Positions 1 through 6,278 of a DNA stretch of 8,248 nucleotides are shown in pieces (position 1 is the first letter of the stretch; every line of letters begins with the position of its first letter). This DNA comes from Pseudomonadota bacterium. Its GTDB lineage: Bacteria; Pseudomonadota; Alphaproteobacteria; ATCC43930; CGMCC-115725. The stretch is taken from contig JAJYIC010000100.1 in NCBI GenBank assembly GCA_021790295.1, forward strand, positions 1 to 8,248, given 5' to 3'. Below the pieces are notes generated by a model. It did not search any database. It was not told the origin of the DNA and was given only the letters and a program-made list of their open reading frames with translations. A program made the position numbers and the translations under genes.

Positions 1-43
1 CGGGCGCAATCGCGGGGATGCGTCTCTTCGCCCAACGCCTCAT
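1..43 (-). CDS. Possible start of a downstream gene, cut by the window edge
   Basis: On the minus strand an ATG at 43-41 overlaps the TGA of the acyl-CoA dehydrogenase-like gene in the ATGA arrangement typical of translationally coupled genes. The frame stays open to the window edge and would begin MRRWAKRRIPAIAP. Only about 14 codons are visible, no strong Shine-Dalgarno sequence precedes the ATG, and I do not recognise the product. The overlap and the open frame are what is seen; coupling is inference. Confidence 0.22.
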   Translation of the reverse strand, partial: MRRWAKRRIPAIAP

Positions 44-1248
44 CTGCGGGTTGCGCCGTCTCTCCCCACATAACCGTCGCGGGTCTGCGGCAGGCGGCGC
101 CCGAGAAGCCGGGAAGCGAGGACGGTGCGCAGGATCTGCGCCGTCCCGCCGCCGATCGTAAACATGCGCGCGTCGCGCACCATGCGTTCGACAGGGCGGT
201 TGCGCGAATAGCCTGCGGCGCCGAAGATCTGCAAGGCCTCGTTTGTCACCTTGATCGCCGTCTCCGCGGCAAAGATCTTAGCCTCTGCCGCTTCGACCAC
301 ATCGGGGAAACCGTCTGCCGCGTGCGCCGCAGCCTTGTAGACGAGAGCCTGGGCCGCGGCGATCCCTGTCGCCATATCGGCAAGCATCCATTGGACGCCC
401 TGGAATTCCGCGATCGGCCGGCCGAACTGTTGGCGCTCGCCCGCGTAAGCGAGCGCCAGGTCAAAGGCGCCTTCGGCCAATCCCAGCGCCACGGTCGCGG
501 CGCCGACCCTCTGCCCGTTATAGGCGGTCATCAGATCGGCAAAGCCTTTGCGCAAGCCGCGCGGGGGCAAAAGGAGCGCTCCCCCCTCGACTTCCATATC
601 TTCGAAAATGATCTCGGTTTCGGGGATGCCGCGCAGGCCCATGGCGGGTTCGCGCTTGCCGATCTTGAGGCCGGGGGTCTGCCCGCGTATGGCGATAAAA
701 CCGCCGATCCCTTCTTCCGCACCCTTTTCGTCGAAGACGCGGGCAAAGACGAGATGAAGGCGCGAGACGCCGCCGCCGGTGATCCAGTGTTTGCGGCCGT
801 TCAAGACGAATTTGTCGCCGCGGCGCTCTGCGCGCGTCGTCATCTCGCTCGCGGCGCTGCCGGCGCCCGGTTCGGTGATGCACACCGCAGGCTTGTCGCC
901 GGCGAGAACGAGACCGGCGGCAAGGCGCTTTTGCGCCTCGCTTCCGTATTTCATGATGGCGCCGATGGCGCCCATGTTCGCCTCGACGACAATGCGTGCG
1001 GTGACGCCGCAGCATTTGGCCATCTCCTCGATTACCACCACCGCATCGAGGGTGCTCGCGCCTTTGCCGCCATAAGAGGCGGGGATGGTCATGCCGAAAA
1101 ACCCCGCTTCCTGCAACAGCGCGACATTGTCGAAGGGGTATTCTTCGCTGCGGTCGATCCCGGCGGCGCGTTCGGCGACGGCTCCCTGCGCCACCTCTCG
1201 CGCCTTTGCCTGGAGCGCTTTCTGGGCCGGGGAAAGATCGAAAAGCAT
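40..1248 (-). CDS. Acyl-CoA dehydrogenase-fold protein, probable 3-sulfinopropionyl-CoA desulfinase
   Basis: The 402-residue protein has the normal length and layout of a soluble FAD-containing acyl-CoA dehydrogenase: helical N-domain (about 1-120), beta-domain with CITEPGAGS (123-131) and HWITGG (154-159), and helical C-domain with RQQFGRPI (272-279) and the QIFGAAGY stretch (340-347). The C-terminal catalytic Glu of medium- and short-chain enzymes (Y-E-G-T) is Gly367 in TIGGGTAQIL. The alternative Glu of the isovaleryl- and long-chain enzymes aligns with Gln246 in AYNGQRV. With Arg85 in GVTARIV, this matches what I recall of Acd from Advenella mimigardefordensis (Arg84, Gln246), which hydrolyses 3-sulfinopropionyl-CoA to propionyl-CoA and sulfite. 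The family is certain; the desulfinase role is a residue-based inference, and another non-dehydrogenating homologue is possible. The ATG at 1248 is chosen because GGAGG lies just upstream (minus-strand ATTGGAGGCTCC) and the fold begins at MLFDLSPAQ. The frame is open further upstream, but the extra residues are Arg/Ser-rich and unlike the family. Confidence 0.9.
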   Translation of the reverse strand: MLFDLSPAQKALQAKAREVAQGAVAERAAGIDRSEEYPFDNVALLQEAGFFGMTIPASYGGKGASTLDAVVVIEEMAKCCGVTARIVVEANMGAIGAIMKYGSEAQKRLAAGLVLAGDKPAVCITEPGAGSAASEMTTRAERRGDKFVLNGRKHWITGGGVSRLHLVFARVFDEKGAEEGIGGFIAIRGQTPGLKIGKREPAMGLRGIPETEIIFEDMEVEGGALLLPPRGLRKGFADLMTAYNGQRVGAATVALGLAEGAFDLALAYAGERQQFGRPIAEFQGVQWMLADMATGIAAAQALVYKAAAHAADGFPDVVEAAEAKIFAAETAIKVTNEALQIFGAAGYSRNRPVERMVRDARMFTIGGGTAQILRTVLASRLLGRRLPQTRDGYVGRDGATRR

Positions 1249-1652
1249 GGAGCCTCCAATAGGGTTCGCCGCTCGAGATGGTTGCGCCGAGGAGTGTCGC
1301 GCCCCCGAATGAGCCGCCTTTCGATCGCGCCTCAGCCCCGTTCCTTTGCCGGAGAGGCGCAAGGGTCGAGAGCATCTCTTCGGGGGCTCCTCTTCCTGGC
1401 GCAAACCGGGACTTTAGAGGATCCTTTGCCGAAGTTCGACGGCAAGGAGCCCTGGTTGAAGAGAAAGACGGGCGCTGCCGCGGGAAAGGCAAAACCTCGA
1501 AGGGACGAGGCCGCAGCCCTATCGCGCGCTCCGACGGGCGTCGGGCTGTCCAAAGTAACCGCCATCGGGAACGCCTCTATTGGCGAATTTTTGCCGCTGC
1601 GGCGGCGCGGCCTCTGCGAAGAGCGTTGTCCGCGGGGCGCCGTCGGGCAACG
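1249..1652. other. Gene-poor spacer between the acyl-CoA dehydrogenase-like gene and the nuclease-like gene
   Basis: About 400 bp of GC-rich sequence without a convincing gene. A minus-strand frame of 77 codons (1332-1565) has a weak GAGG nine bases before its ATG, but the product is a Ser/Arg/Pro/Ala mixture with no motif. The overlapping plus-strand frames are arginine-rich and look non-coding. The promoter of the acyl-CoA dehydrogenase-like gene should lie here, but I see no good -35/-10 pair. A 5-bp GC hairpin near 1593-1606 sits beside a run of five T, on the wrong side to be an intrinsic terminator for either strand. Confidence 0.5.
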
Positions 1653-2111
1653 TCACGCTTTGCGTCGCAACGCCTGCCTATCCTGGCAATTTCTCCCCGC
1701 CGCCTTGATTTTGCTCCTCGAATATCGATGAGACGCCTGGCATCGGGTCGGGTTTATCGGCCCTTTCGGGCTTGCGGGATCGCCAAAGATCTGCGCCCTT
1801 TCAAGCTCATCTTTTATCTGATTTTGAGTAAATACGGAGAAGCAGTTTTGTTGATCAGCGGGAGGAACAAAAGCAAGCACATGGAATAGGTCGCAGGAAA
1901 TCCGTCGTTTCTTAATTGGCCAGAAAGTTTTCTTATACTGACCCTTCACATCGACTAGGAACGTTTTGCCTTTGGGGCTAACCACCATAAGGTCAACCAT
2001 CGGGTGGTTCCCTAACGTTAGCGCTACCTGATGGCCGCGCCGACATCGCTCGCTAGCGACCGCGAGCTGTGCGGCCCACTGCGTTTGATGCGGCTGGTGT
2101 CCCCGATTCAT
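1653..2111 (-). CDS. Small PD-(D/E)XK nuclease-like protein, probably acquired, C-terminus suspect
   Basis: The 152-residue product carries a nuclease-type core: Glu21 (VASER), Asp40 (HPMVDLMV) and Asp54-x-Lys56 (FLVDVKGQ), i.e. E-x18-D-x13-D-x-K. This is the spacing style of PD-(D/E)XK domains of the PDDEXK_5/Holliday-resolvase-like kind. The N-terminal HQTQWAAQ stretch recalls a scattered family of small uncharacterised bacterial proteins. In those I remember a C-terminus ending in a Trp-containing segment and a WE-LP-like tail. Here, after about residue 105, the sequence turns into a basic low-homology tail (CQASHRYSRSKI onward), which suggests loss of the native end. Start choice: the ATG at 2111 has AGG seven bases upstream and fits the family N-terminus. 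A TTG at 2162, with GAGG seven bases upstream inside sdhB, would add 17 residues and couple it to sdhB. GC is low: 76 of 180 bases over 1801-1980. Cellular role and substrate are unknown. Confidence 0.68.
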   Translation of the reverse strand: MNRGHQPHQTQWAAQLAVASERCRRGHQVALTLGNHPMVDLMVVSPKGKTFLVDVKGQYKKTFWPIKKRRISCDLFHVLAFVPPADQQNCFSVFTQNQIKDELERAQIFGDPASPKGPINPTRCQASHRYSRSKIKAAGRNCQDRQALRRKA

Positions 2112-2163
2112 GAACTGACCTAGCTGATCGAATCTGAGACTTGGCACCCGCGTTGACGGCAAC

Positions 2164-2943
2164 TCAACGCCTCAAAGCCAGAAGCTTTTTGATTTCGGCG
2201 ATGGCCCGGCCGGGATTGAGACCTTTGGGACAGGTCTTGGTGCAGTTCATGATGGTATGGCAGCGGTAAAGGCGGAACGGGTCTTCGAGAGCGTCGAGAC
2301 GTTCACCCGTCTTTTCGTCGCGGCTGTCGGCGATCCAGCGATAGGCCTGAAGAAGGATTGCCGGCCCCAGATAGCGCTCGCCGTTCCACCAATAGCTCGG
2401 ACAGGCGGTGGTGCAGCAGAAGCAAAGGATGCATTCCCACAAGCCGTCGAGTTTCCCGCGCTCTTCTTCCGATTGCAGGCGCTCGCGGTCGGGCGGCGGG
2501 GCGCTTTCGCATTCGAGCCAAGGCGCGATCAAACGGTATTGCGCAAAAGCGTGGGAGAGTTCGGGCACCAGATCCTTGATCACCGGAAGGTGCGGCAAAG
2601 GATGGATGCGAACCGCGCCTTTGACGTCCTCGATCGCCTTGATGCAGGCGAGCGTGTTGGTGCCGTCGATGTTCATCGCGCAGGAGCCGCAAACCCCTTC
2701 GCGGCAGGAGCGGCGAAAGCCGAGCGAGGTATCGATCTCGTTCTTGATTTTGAGAAGAGCGTCGAGAACCATGGGCCCGCAATCGTCGAGATCGATCTCG
2801 AAGGTGTCGATGACGGGATTTTTGCCGTCGTCGACGTTCCACCGGTAGATCTTGAACTCGCGCACGCGGCGCGCGCCCGGGGGCGCGCGATATGTCTTGC
2901 CCGTACCGATCTTGGAGTTCTCGGGCAGCGAGAATTGCACCAT
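2164..2943 (-). CDS. sdhB: Succinate dehydrogenase iron-sulfur subunit SdhB
   Basis: SdhB passes electrons from the SdhA flavin through three Fe-S clusters to the quinone site in the membrane anchor. The 259 residues match the usual length. Visible ligands are the plant-type [2Fe-2S] set Cys80, Cys85, Cys88 and Cys100 (SCREGVCGSC); the [4Fe-4S] set Cys171, Cys174, Cys177 and Cys238; and the [3Fe-4S] set Cys181, Cys228 and Cys234 (CILCFCCTTACP, RCHTIMNCTKTCPKG). Trp186 in CPSYWW corresponds to the quinone-site Trp164 of E. coli. The N-terminus is about 20 residues longer than in E. coli, as in many alphaproteobacteria. It is last in the sdhCDAB operon, 15 bp after sdhA, with AAGGAAA about nine bases before the ATG. 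No terminator hairpin follows the stop codon, so transcription may run into the nuclease-like gene 52 bp further on. Confidence 0.98.
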   Translation of the reverse strand: MVQFSLPENSKIGTGKTYRAPPGARRVREFKIYRWNVDDGKNPVIDTFEIDLDDCGPMVLDALLKIKNEIDTSLGFRRSCREGVCGSCAMNIDGTNTLACIKAIEDVKGAVRIHPLPHLPVIKDLVPELSHAFAQYRLIAPWLECESAPPPDRERLQSEEERGKLDGLWECILCFCCTTACPSYWWNGERYLGPAILLQAYRWIADSRDEKTGERLDALEDPFRLYRCHTIMNCTKTCPKGLNPGRAIAEIKKLLALRR

Positions 2944-2958
2944 CGCCGCGTTTCCTTT

Positions 2959-4752
2959 TCAATAAACCCGCGCTTTCGGCGGGAAGGATTGGACGTCGTT
3001 CGAGAGCGTATGAAGGTGAACCGGGCGATAGGCGATCGTCACTTTGCCGTCGTCGGAAAGTGAGGAAAGAGTGTGTTTGAGCCAGTGTTCGTCGTCGCGC
3101 TCGGGATAATCCTCGCGCGCGTGGGCGCCGCGGCTCTCTTTGCGGTTATTGGCCGAATGTAAAGCCGTGACCGCCTGCGCCAAGAGATTGTCGAGTTCGA
3201 GAGCCTCGACGAGATCGCTGTTCCAGATCATCGAGCGGTCGGCGATGCCGATATCGGCGTAGCTTTCCGCCACCTGCTCGATCCTCGCCACCCCTTCGGA
3301 GAGGACCTCCGCGTTTCTGAAGACGGCACAGTTCGACTGCATCACGCGCTGCATCTCGATGCGGATCTCGCTCGTCTTGAGAGGGCCTTCGCTGTGGCGG
3401 ACGCGATCGAGACGCGAGAGGGCCGCTTCGCCCGCACTCGCCGGCAGGGGCTTATGCGCCATGCGCGGGCGCACGAGTTCGGCGGCGCGGTGCGCCGCGG
3501 CGCGCCCGAAGACGACAAGATCCAAAAGCGAGTTGCAGCCGAGGCGGTTGGCGCCGTGAACCGAAACGCAGGCGCCTTCGCCGATCGCCATCAATCCGGG
3601 ACAGACCGCATCGGGATCCTTTTCCGTCGGACGCAAAGCCTCCCCGTGATGGTTGGCCGGGATGCCGCCCATATTGTAATGCACCGTAGGCAGAACCGGG
3701 ATCGGCTCGCGGGTGACATCGACGCCGGAAAAGATCTTTGCCGTCTCGGAGATTCCGGGAAGGCGCAAAGCGAGGATCTTCGGGTCGATGTGTTCGAGAT
3801 GAAGATAAATGAGATCCTTTTTCGGGCCGCAGCCGCGGCCTTCGCGGATCTCGATCGTCATTGCCCGGCTGACCACATCGCGCGAGGCGAGATCTTTGGC
3901 GTGAGGGGCGTAACGGTCCATAAACCGCTCGCCCTCGCTGTTTGTCAGATAGCCGCCTTCCCCGCGCGCTCCTTCGGTGATGAGACAGCCGGCCCCGTAA
4001 ATCCCGGTCGGATGAAACTGGATGAATTCCATATCCTGAAGCGGCAGCCCCGCGCGCAAAACCATGGCGTTGCCGTCGCCCGTGCAGGTGTGGGCCGAAG
4101 TGCAGGAGAAATAGGTTCGCCCGTAACCTCCCGTAGCCATGATCACGATATGGGCGCGGAAGCGATGGATGGACCCGTCTTCGAGGTTCCACGCCATGAC
4201 GCCGCAACAGGATCCTTCCTCGTCGAAGAGGAGATCGAGAGCGAAATACTCGACGAAAAACTCTGCCTGGTGGCGCAAGGACTGCTGGTAAAGGGCGTGA
4301 AGGATCGCATGTCCGGTGCGGTCCGCGGCGGCGCAGGCGCGCTTTGCCGGATCGCCCTCGCCATATTCCATCATGTGGCCGCCAAACGGCCTCTGGTAAA
4401 TTTGCCCCTTTTCGGTGCGCGAGAACGGAACGCCGAAATGTTCGAGCTCGATCACGGCCGGTATCGCATTGCGGCACATGAATTCGATCGCATCCTGGTC
4501 GCCGAGCCAATCCGAGCCTTTGACCGTGTCGTACATGTGCCAGCGCCAATCGTCCTCGCCCATATTGCCGAGCGCGGCGCTGATCCCCCCTTGCGCCGAG
4601 ACCGTATGGCTGCGGGTGGGAAAGACCTTGCTGATGCAGGCGGTCGAAAGCCCCGCCATCGTCGTCCCGAGGGCGGCACGCAGACCGGCCCCTCCGGCGC
4701 CGACGACGACGACGTCGTAAGTGTGTTCGGTGATCTCGTAAGCGGGCGGCAT
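2959..4752 (-). CDS. sdhA: Succinate dehydrogenase flavoprotein subunit SdhA
   Basis: This is the catalytic subunit of complex II: it oxidises succinate to fumarate on the cytoplasmic face of the inner membrane with covalently bound FAD. The 597-residue product has the dinucleotide-binding motif VVVVGAGGAGLRAA (14-27) and the flavin-linking His49 in TRSHTVSAQGG. The active-site set is complete: His247 (QFHPTG), Thr259 (ITEGARGEGG), Arg291 (SRDVV), His358 (TVHYNMGG) and Arg403 (HGANRLG). These sit at constant offsets of +5, then +4, from E. coli His242, Thr254, Arg286, His354 and Arg399. The ATG at 4752 is preferred over a TTG one codon upstream. AAGGGA at 4767-4762 serves as ribosome binding site and forms a short AAGGG/CCCTT dyad. 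The gene starts 28 bp after sdhD and ends 15 bp before sdhB. Nothing is missing or truncated. Confidence 0.98.
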   Translation of the reverse strand: MPPAYEITEHTYDVVVVGAGGAGLRAALGTTMAGLSTACISKVFPTRSHTVSAQGGISAALGNMGEDDWRWHMYDTVKGSDWLGDQDAIEFMCRNAIPAVIELEHFGVPFSRTEKGQIYQRPFGGHMMEYGEGDPAKRACAAADRTGHAILHALYQQSLRHQAEFFVEYFALDLLFDEEGSCCGVMAWNLEDGSIHRFRAHIVIMATGGYGRTYFSCTSAHTCTGDGNAMVLRAGLPLQDMEFIQFHPTGIYGAGCLITEGARGEGGYLTNSEGERFMDRYAPHAKDLASRDVVSRAMTIEIREGRGCGPKKDLIYLHLEHIDPKILALRLPGISETAKIFSGVDVTREPIPVLPTVHYNMGGIPANHHGEALRPTEKDPDAVCPGLMAIGEGACVSVHGANRLGCNSLLDLVVFGRAAAHRAAELVRPRMAHKPLPASAGEAALSRLDRVRHSEGPLKTSEIRIEMQRVMQSNCAVFRNAEVLSEGVARIEQVAESYADIGIADRSMIWNSDLVEALELDNLLAQAVTALHSANNRKESRGAHAREDYPERDDEHWLKHTLSSLSDDGKVTIAYRPVHLHTLSNDVQSFPPKARVY

Positions 4753-4780
4753 CAAAAGGGTTCCCTTCGAATTGAGGGCT

Positions 4781-5164
4781 TCAGAGCGCTATCCTCAAAA
4801 CCGCGAAGATGCCGGCGAGGGAAAGCGCGACCGCGGCAAGGCGCAAGAGGATGAGAAGCCCCTGCCGCAACAGAGGGGTCTCGACGTAATCCTCGAACAC
4901 CACTTCGATCCCCAGAGCCGAGTGGGCAAAGACCGCGACCAGCATCAGGATCATCAGGATCGCCGGAAGCGGTCGGCCGATCCACAGCCGCACGGCCTCG
5001 ACCCCGGCGCCGAGATGGCCGATGAGGGCGATCACGAACCACAAGGCGAGGGGAACGAGGGCGACCGCGGTGGCGCGCTGCCACCACCAGTGCGCCACCC
5101 CTTCCTTTGCCGAGCCGAGGCCTTGCGCCTGCCCCAAAGGCGAGCGCATACGCGAATCCGCCAT
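4781..5164 (-). CDS. sdhD: Succinate dehydrogenase membrane anchor subunit SdhD
   Basis: The 127-residue protein has a short hydrophilic N-terminus followed by three membrane helices (about 31-52, 66-88 and 101-125). VAHWWWQRATA (23-33) is characteristic of alphaproteobacterial SdhD. His81 in FAHSALG is the expected second axial ligand of haem b, and Asp92-Tyr93 in FEDYVE match the E. coli Asp82-Tyr83 pair at the ubiquinone site; both are offset by ten from E. coli. With SdhC it holds the SdhAB dimer on the membrane and forms the quinone-reducing site. It begins 4 bp beyond the sdhC stop codon, and its GGAG ribosome binding site, eight bases before the ATG, lies inside the end of sdhC, so the two are probably translationally coupled. 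Confidence 0.93.
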   Translation of the reverse strand: MADSRMRSPLGQAQGLGSAKEGVAHWWWQRATAVALVPLALWFVIALIGHLGAGVEAVRLWIGRPLPAILMILMLVAVFAHSALGIEVVFEDYVETPLLRQGLLILLRLAAVALSLAGIFAVLRIAL

Positions 5165-5168
5165 GTCG

Positions 5169-5558
5169 TCAGCTCCAGTGCGCGAGACCGGCGATCCAGG
5201 CGATGATGGTCAACGCCGCAGCCGCCGCAATCACCGTCCAGCCGCTTCGATAGAAGGATTTGATCTCGAAACCCCAGCCGCAATCCCAGGCGAGGTGCCG
5301 GATCCCGTTGCACAAATGGTAGAAAAGCGAGGCCGTCCAACCGAAAAGCAGGAGTAGCCCCAAAGGAGAGCGCAGAAACGCCTCGAAAACCCCGTAAGCG
5401 TTCTCCCCCGCAGCGGCGGCGAGAAGCCACCACAGAAGCAAAAGCGTCCCCGCTGCGAGCGCCAGACCCGTCAGCCGGTGAAACCCGGACAACAGCACCG
5501 TCAGCTGCCAGCGATAGATGGAAATATGCGGGGAAAGCGGCCTTTCGGGCGATCTCAT
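5169..5558 (-). CDS. sdhC: Succinate dehydrogenase cytochrome b556 subunit SdhC
   Basis: The 129-residue membrane anchor starts with RPLSPHISIYRW (6-17), the usual alphaproteobacterial SdhC opening. Ser24, His27 and Arg28 (SGFHRLTG) match E. coli Ser27, His30 and Arg31, which line the ubiquinone site. His81 in FYHLCNGIRH is the axial haem b ligand (E. coli His84). Three membrane helices are visible (about 30-50, 65-85 and 106-126). It is the first gene of sdhCDAB. The frame stays open to 5666, but the added residues are unlike SdhC, so the ATG at 5558 is taken. Its ribosome binding site is poor: GAGG is some 18 bases away and only GGGACC is nearer. That may mean leader structure or low initiation efficiency. 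Confidence 0.94.
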   Translation of the reverse strand: MRSPERPLSPHISIYRWQLTVLLSGFHRLTGLALAAGTLLLLWWLLAAAAGENAYGVFEAFLRSPLGLLLLFGWTASLFYHLCNGIRHLAWDCGWGFEIKSFYRSGWTVIAAAAALTIIAWIAGLAHWS

Positions 5559-5593
5559 GGCGGCAGGTCCCGGGGTCCTCAAAGAGGCGGCTC

Positions 5594-5621
5594 GGCAGGG
5601 CGCATTTGCCCCCGCCCTGCC
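5594..5621. promoter_or_regulatory. Perfect 9-bp inverted repeat in the sdhC leader
   Basis: GGCAGGGCG (5594-5602) and CGCCCTGCC (5613-5621) are perfect reverse complements separated by ten bases. The element lies just downstream of the putative sdh -10 region and 36 bp before the sdhC ATG. It could be a repressor operator over the transcription start, or a stable hairpin in the 5' UTR. No T-run follows, so it is not a simple terminator. The regulator, if any, is unknown. Confidence 0.4.
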
Positions 5622-5622
5622 T

Positions 5623-5651
5623 CCCTTAGACGCGCGGGCGCCGACTGTCAA
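5623..5651 (-). promoter_or_regulatory. Candidate sdhCDAB promoter
   Basis: On the minus strand a perfect TTGACA (5651-5646) is followed after 17 bases by TAAGGG (5628-5623). The -35 matches the sigma-70 consensus fully; the -10 matches poorly (first two bases only), which alphaproteobacterial promoters tolerate. The position, just upstream of the dyad and about 65 bp from sdhC, fits an operon promoter. Confidence 0.32.
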
Positions 5652-5664
5652 CGCCGGGCAAAGC

Positions 5665-5692
5665 ATGACGCCTATCGATCAACGCCTATATG
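5665..5692 (+). promoter_or_regulatory. Candidate promoter of the plus-strand three-gene cluster
   Basis: ATGACG (5665-5670) and TATATG (5687-5692) are spaced by 16 bases, with four of six consensus matches each. They lie about 85 bp before the first gene of the plus-strand cluster and back to back with the candidate sdh promoter. The call rests on these two boxes alone. Confidence 0.3.
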
Positions 5693-5744
5693 AGAGAGGA
5701 AGAGGGCGGCGCGGTTTTCCCCCGAGAGGGTCCGGCTGAAAGCC

Positions 5745-5818
5745 GCGCAAAGGCACAAAAAAAGAGGAGGCGAGCGATGCACGCAAAAGCGCAAAGGCGC
5801 AAAAAACGAGAGGAGGCG
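5745..5818 (+). repeat. Imperfect direct repeat around a start codon, with duplicated ribosome binding site
   Basis: Two copies of a purine-rich unit (GCGCAAAGGC[A/G]CAAAAAA, then GAGGAGGCG) occupy 5745-5772 and 5789-5818, 44 bases apart. The first copy supplies the AGAGGAGG used by the membrane protein gene starting at 5777. The second copy lies inside its first codons, so codons 5-14 repeat the leader. The second GAGGAG faces TCCTC a few bases on and could form a small hairpin. Confidence 0.6.
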
Positions 5819-6217
5819 CTCCTCCCCTGGTTCCTTTTTTGGGGGCAAATCCTGGTTCTGGTTGTCCTCGCCGTCATCGGCTTTTTCTTTGCGCGCGCCG
5901 CTCGCGCGCCGGGCGATTATGCGGTCGGCCTGTCGCTCTCGCTTTCGGCGATCGCCTTTCTCTTTCTGCGCATCAAGCTCTTTTTCGACGGCGAGGAGAG
6001 AAGCTTTTTCGATCTTCTTTTCGCCGAAAGCATGGCCGAACTCTCTGTCGCGATCCCGCTTTCGGTTGTTGTCGGCCTTGCCGGCCTTCTCATCGCTTTT
6101 GCGGCAAAAGAAGGAAGCCTTTACTCTGCGGGTCTCGGTCTTTTTGTCGCGGCCGTCCTCGCCGTCTTTCTCAACATCAAGCGGGTTTACGACCGCATCG
6201 AAGGGCGGGCAGACTGA
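5777..6217 (+). CDS. Unrecognised four-helix membrane protein
   Basis: The 146-residue product begins with a strongly basic stretch (MHAKAQRRKKREE), followed by four hydrophobic segments at about 17-39, 48-69, 88-108 and 114-134. Short charged loops separate them (IKLFFDGEERSFFD at 66-79). It ends in a charged tail, NIKRVYDRIEGRAD. By the positive-inside rule the N-terminus, the central loop and the C-terminus are probably cytoplasmic. I recognise no family and see no conserved catalytic residue. The ATG at 5777 is chosen because AGAGGAGG lies six bases upstream; an in-frame start at 5690 would add 29 basic residues with no ribosome binding site. It is first of three plus-strand genes and is transcribed divergently from sdhC. 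A short GCCGG/CCGGC hairpin (6228-6241) stands between it and the next gene. Confidence 0.72.
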   Translation: MHAKAQRRKKREEALLPWFLFWGQILVLVVLAVIGFFFARAARAPGDYAVGLSLSLSAIAFLFLRIKLFFDGEERSFFDLLFAESMAELSVAIPLSVVVGLAGLLIAFAAKEGSLYSAGLGLFVAAVLAVFLNIKRVYDRIEGRAD

Positions 6218-6278
6218 AAAGCTTGCGGCCGGCAGGCCGGCAAAAAGGATAAATGGGAAACGCAAAAGGAGGGGTTCG

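Noticed and set aside
1332..1565. 77-codon minus-strand frame in the spacer
   Set aside because: Only a weak GAGG site, biased Ser/Pro/Arg/Ala composition and no recognisable domain; not enough to call a gene.
1593..1606. GC hairpin next to a T-run, considered as a terminator
   Set aside because: The stem is only 5 bp, and the T-run lies 5' of it on the plus strand and reads as A on the minus strand, so it fits no intrinsic terminator on either strand.
322..1731. 469-codon plus-strand frame antisense to the acyl-CoA dehydrogenase-like gene
   Set aside because: It mirrors a well-supported gene, has no family motif and no ribosome binding site, and is rich in Arg/Ala/Gly as expected of an antisense frame in GC-rich DNA.
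1278..1889. 203-codon plus-strand frame through the spacer and the nuclease-like gene
   Set aside because: Arginine-rich with no motif, and it runs antisense into the nuclease-like gene, whose own frame carries a conserved catalytic set.
2257..3063. 268-codon plus-strand frame antisense to sdhB
   Set aside because: Same reason: sdhB carries all cluster ligands, and the opposite frame shows no recognisable domain.
3394..4854. 486-codon plus-strand frame antisense to sdhA
   Set aside because: sdhA is complete with all active-site residues; the opposite frame is a by-product of GC-biased third codon positions.
6225..6245. GCCGG/CCGGC hairpin followed by AAAAA between the membrane protein and SDR genes
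   Set aside because: Not a terminator: A-run rather than T-run on the coding strand. It may be a weak mRNA structure but has no further support.
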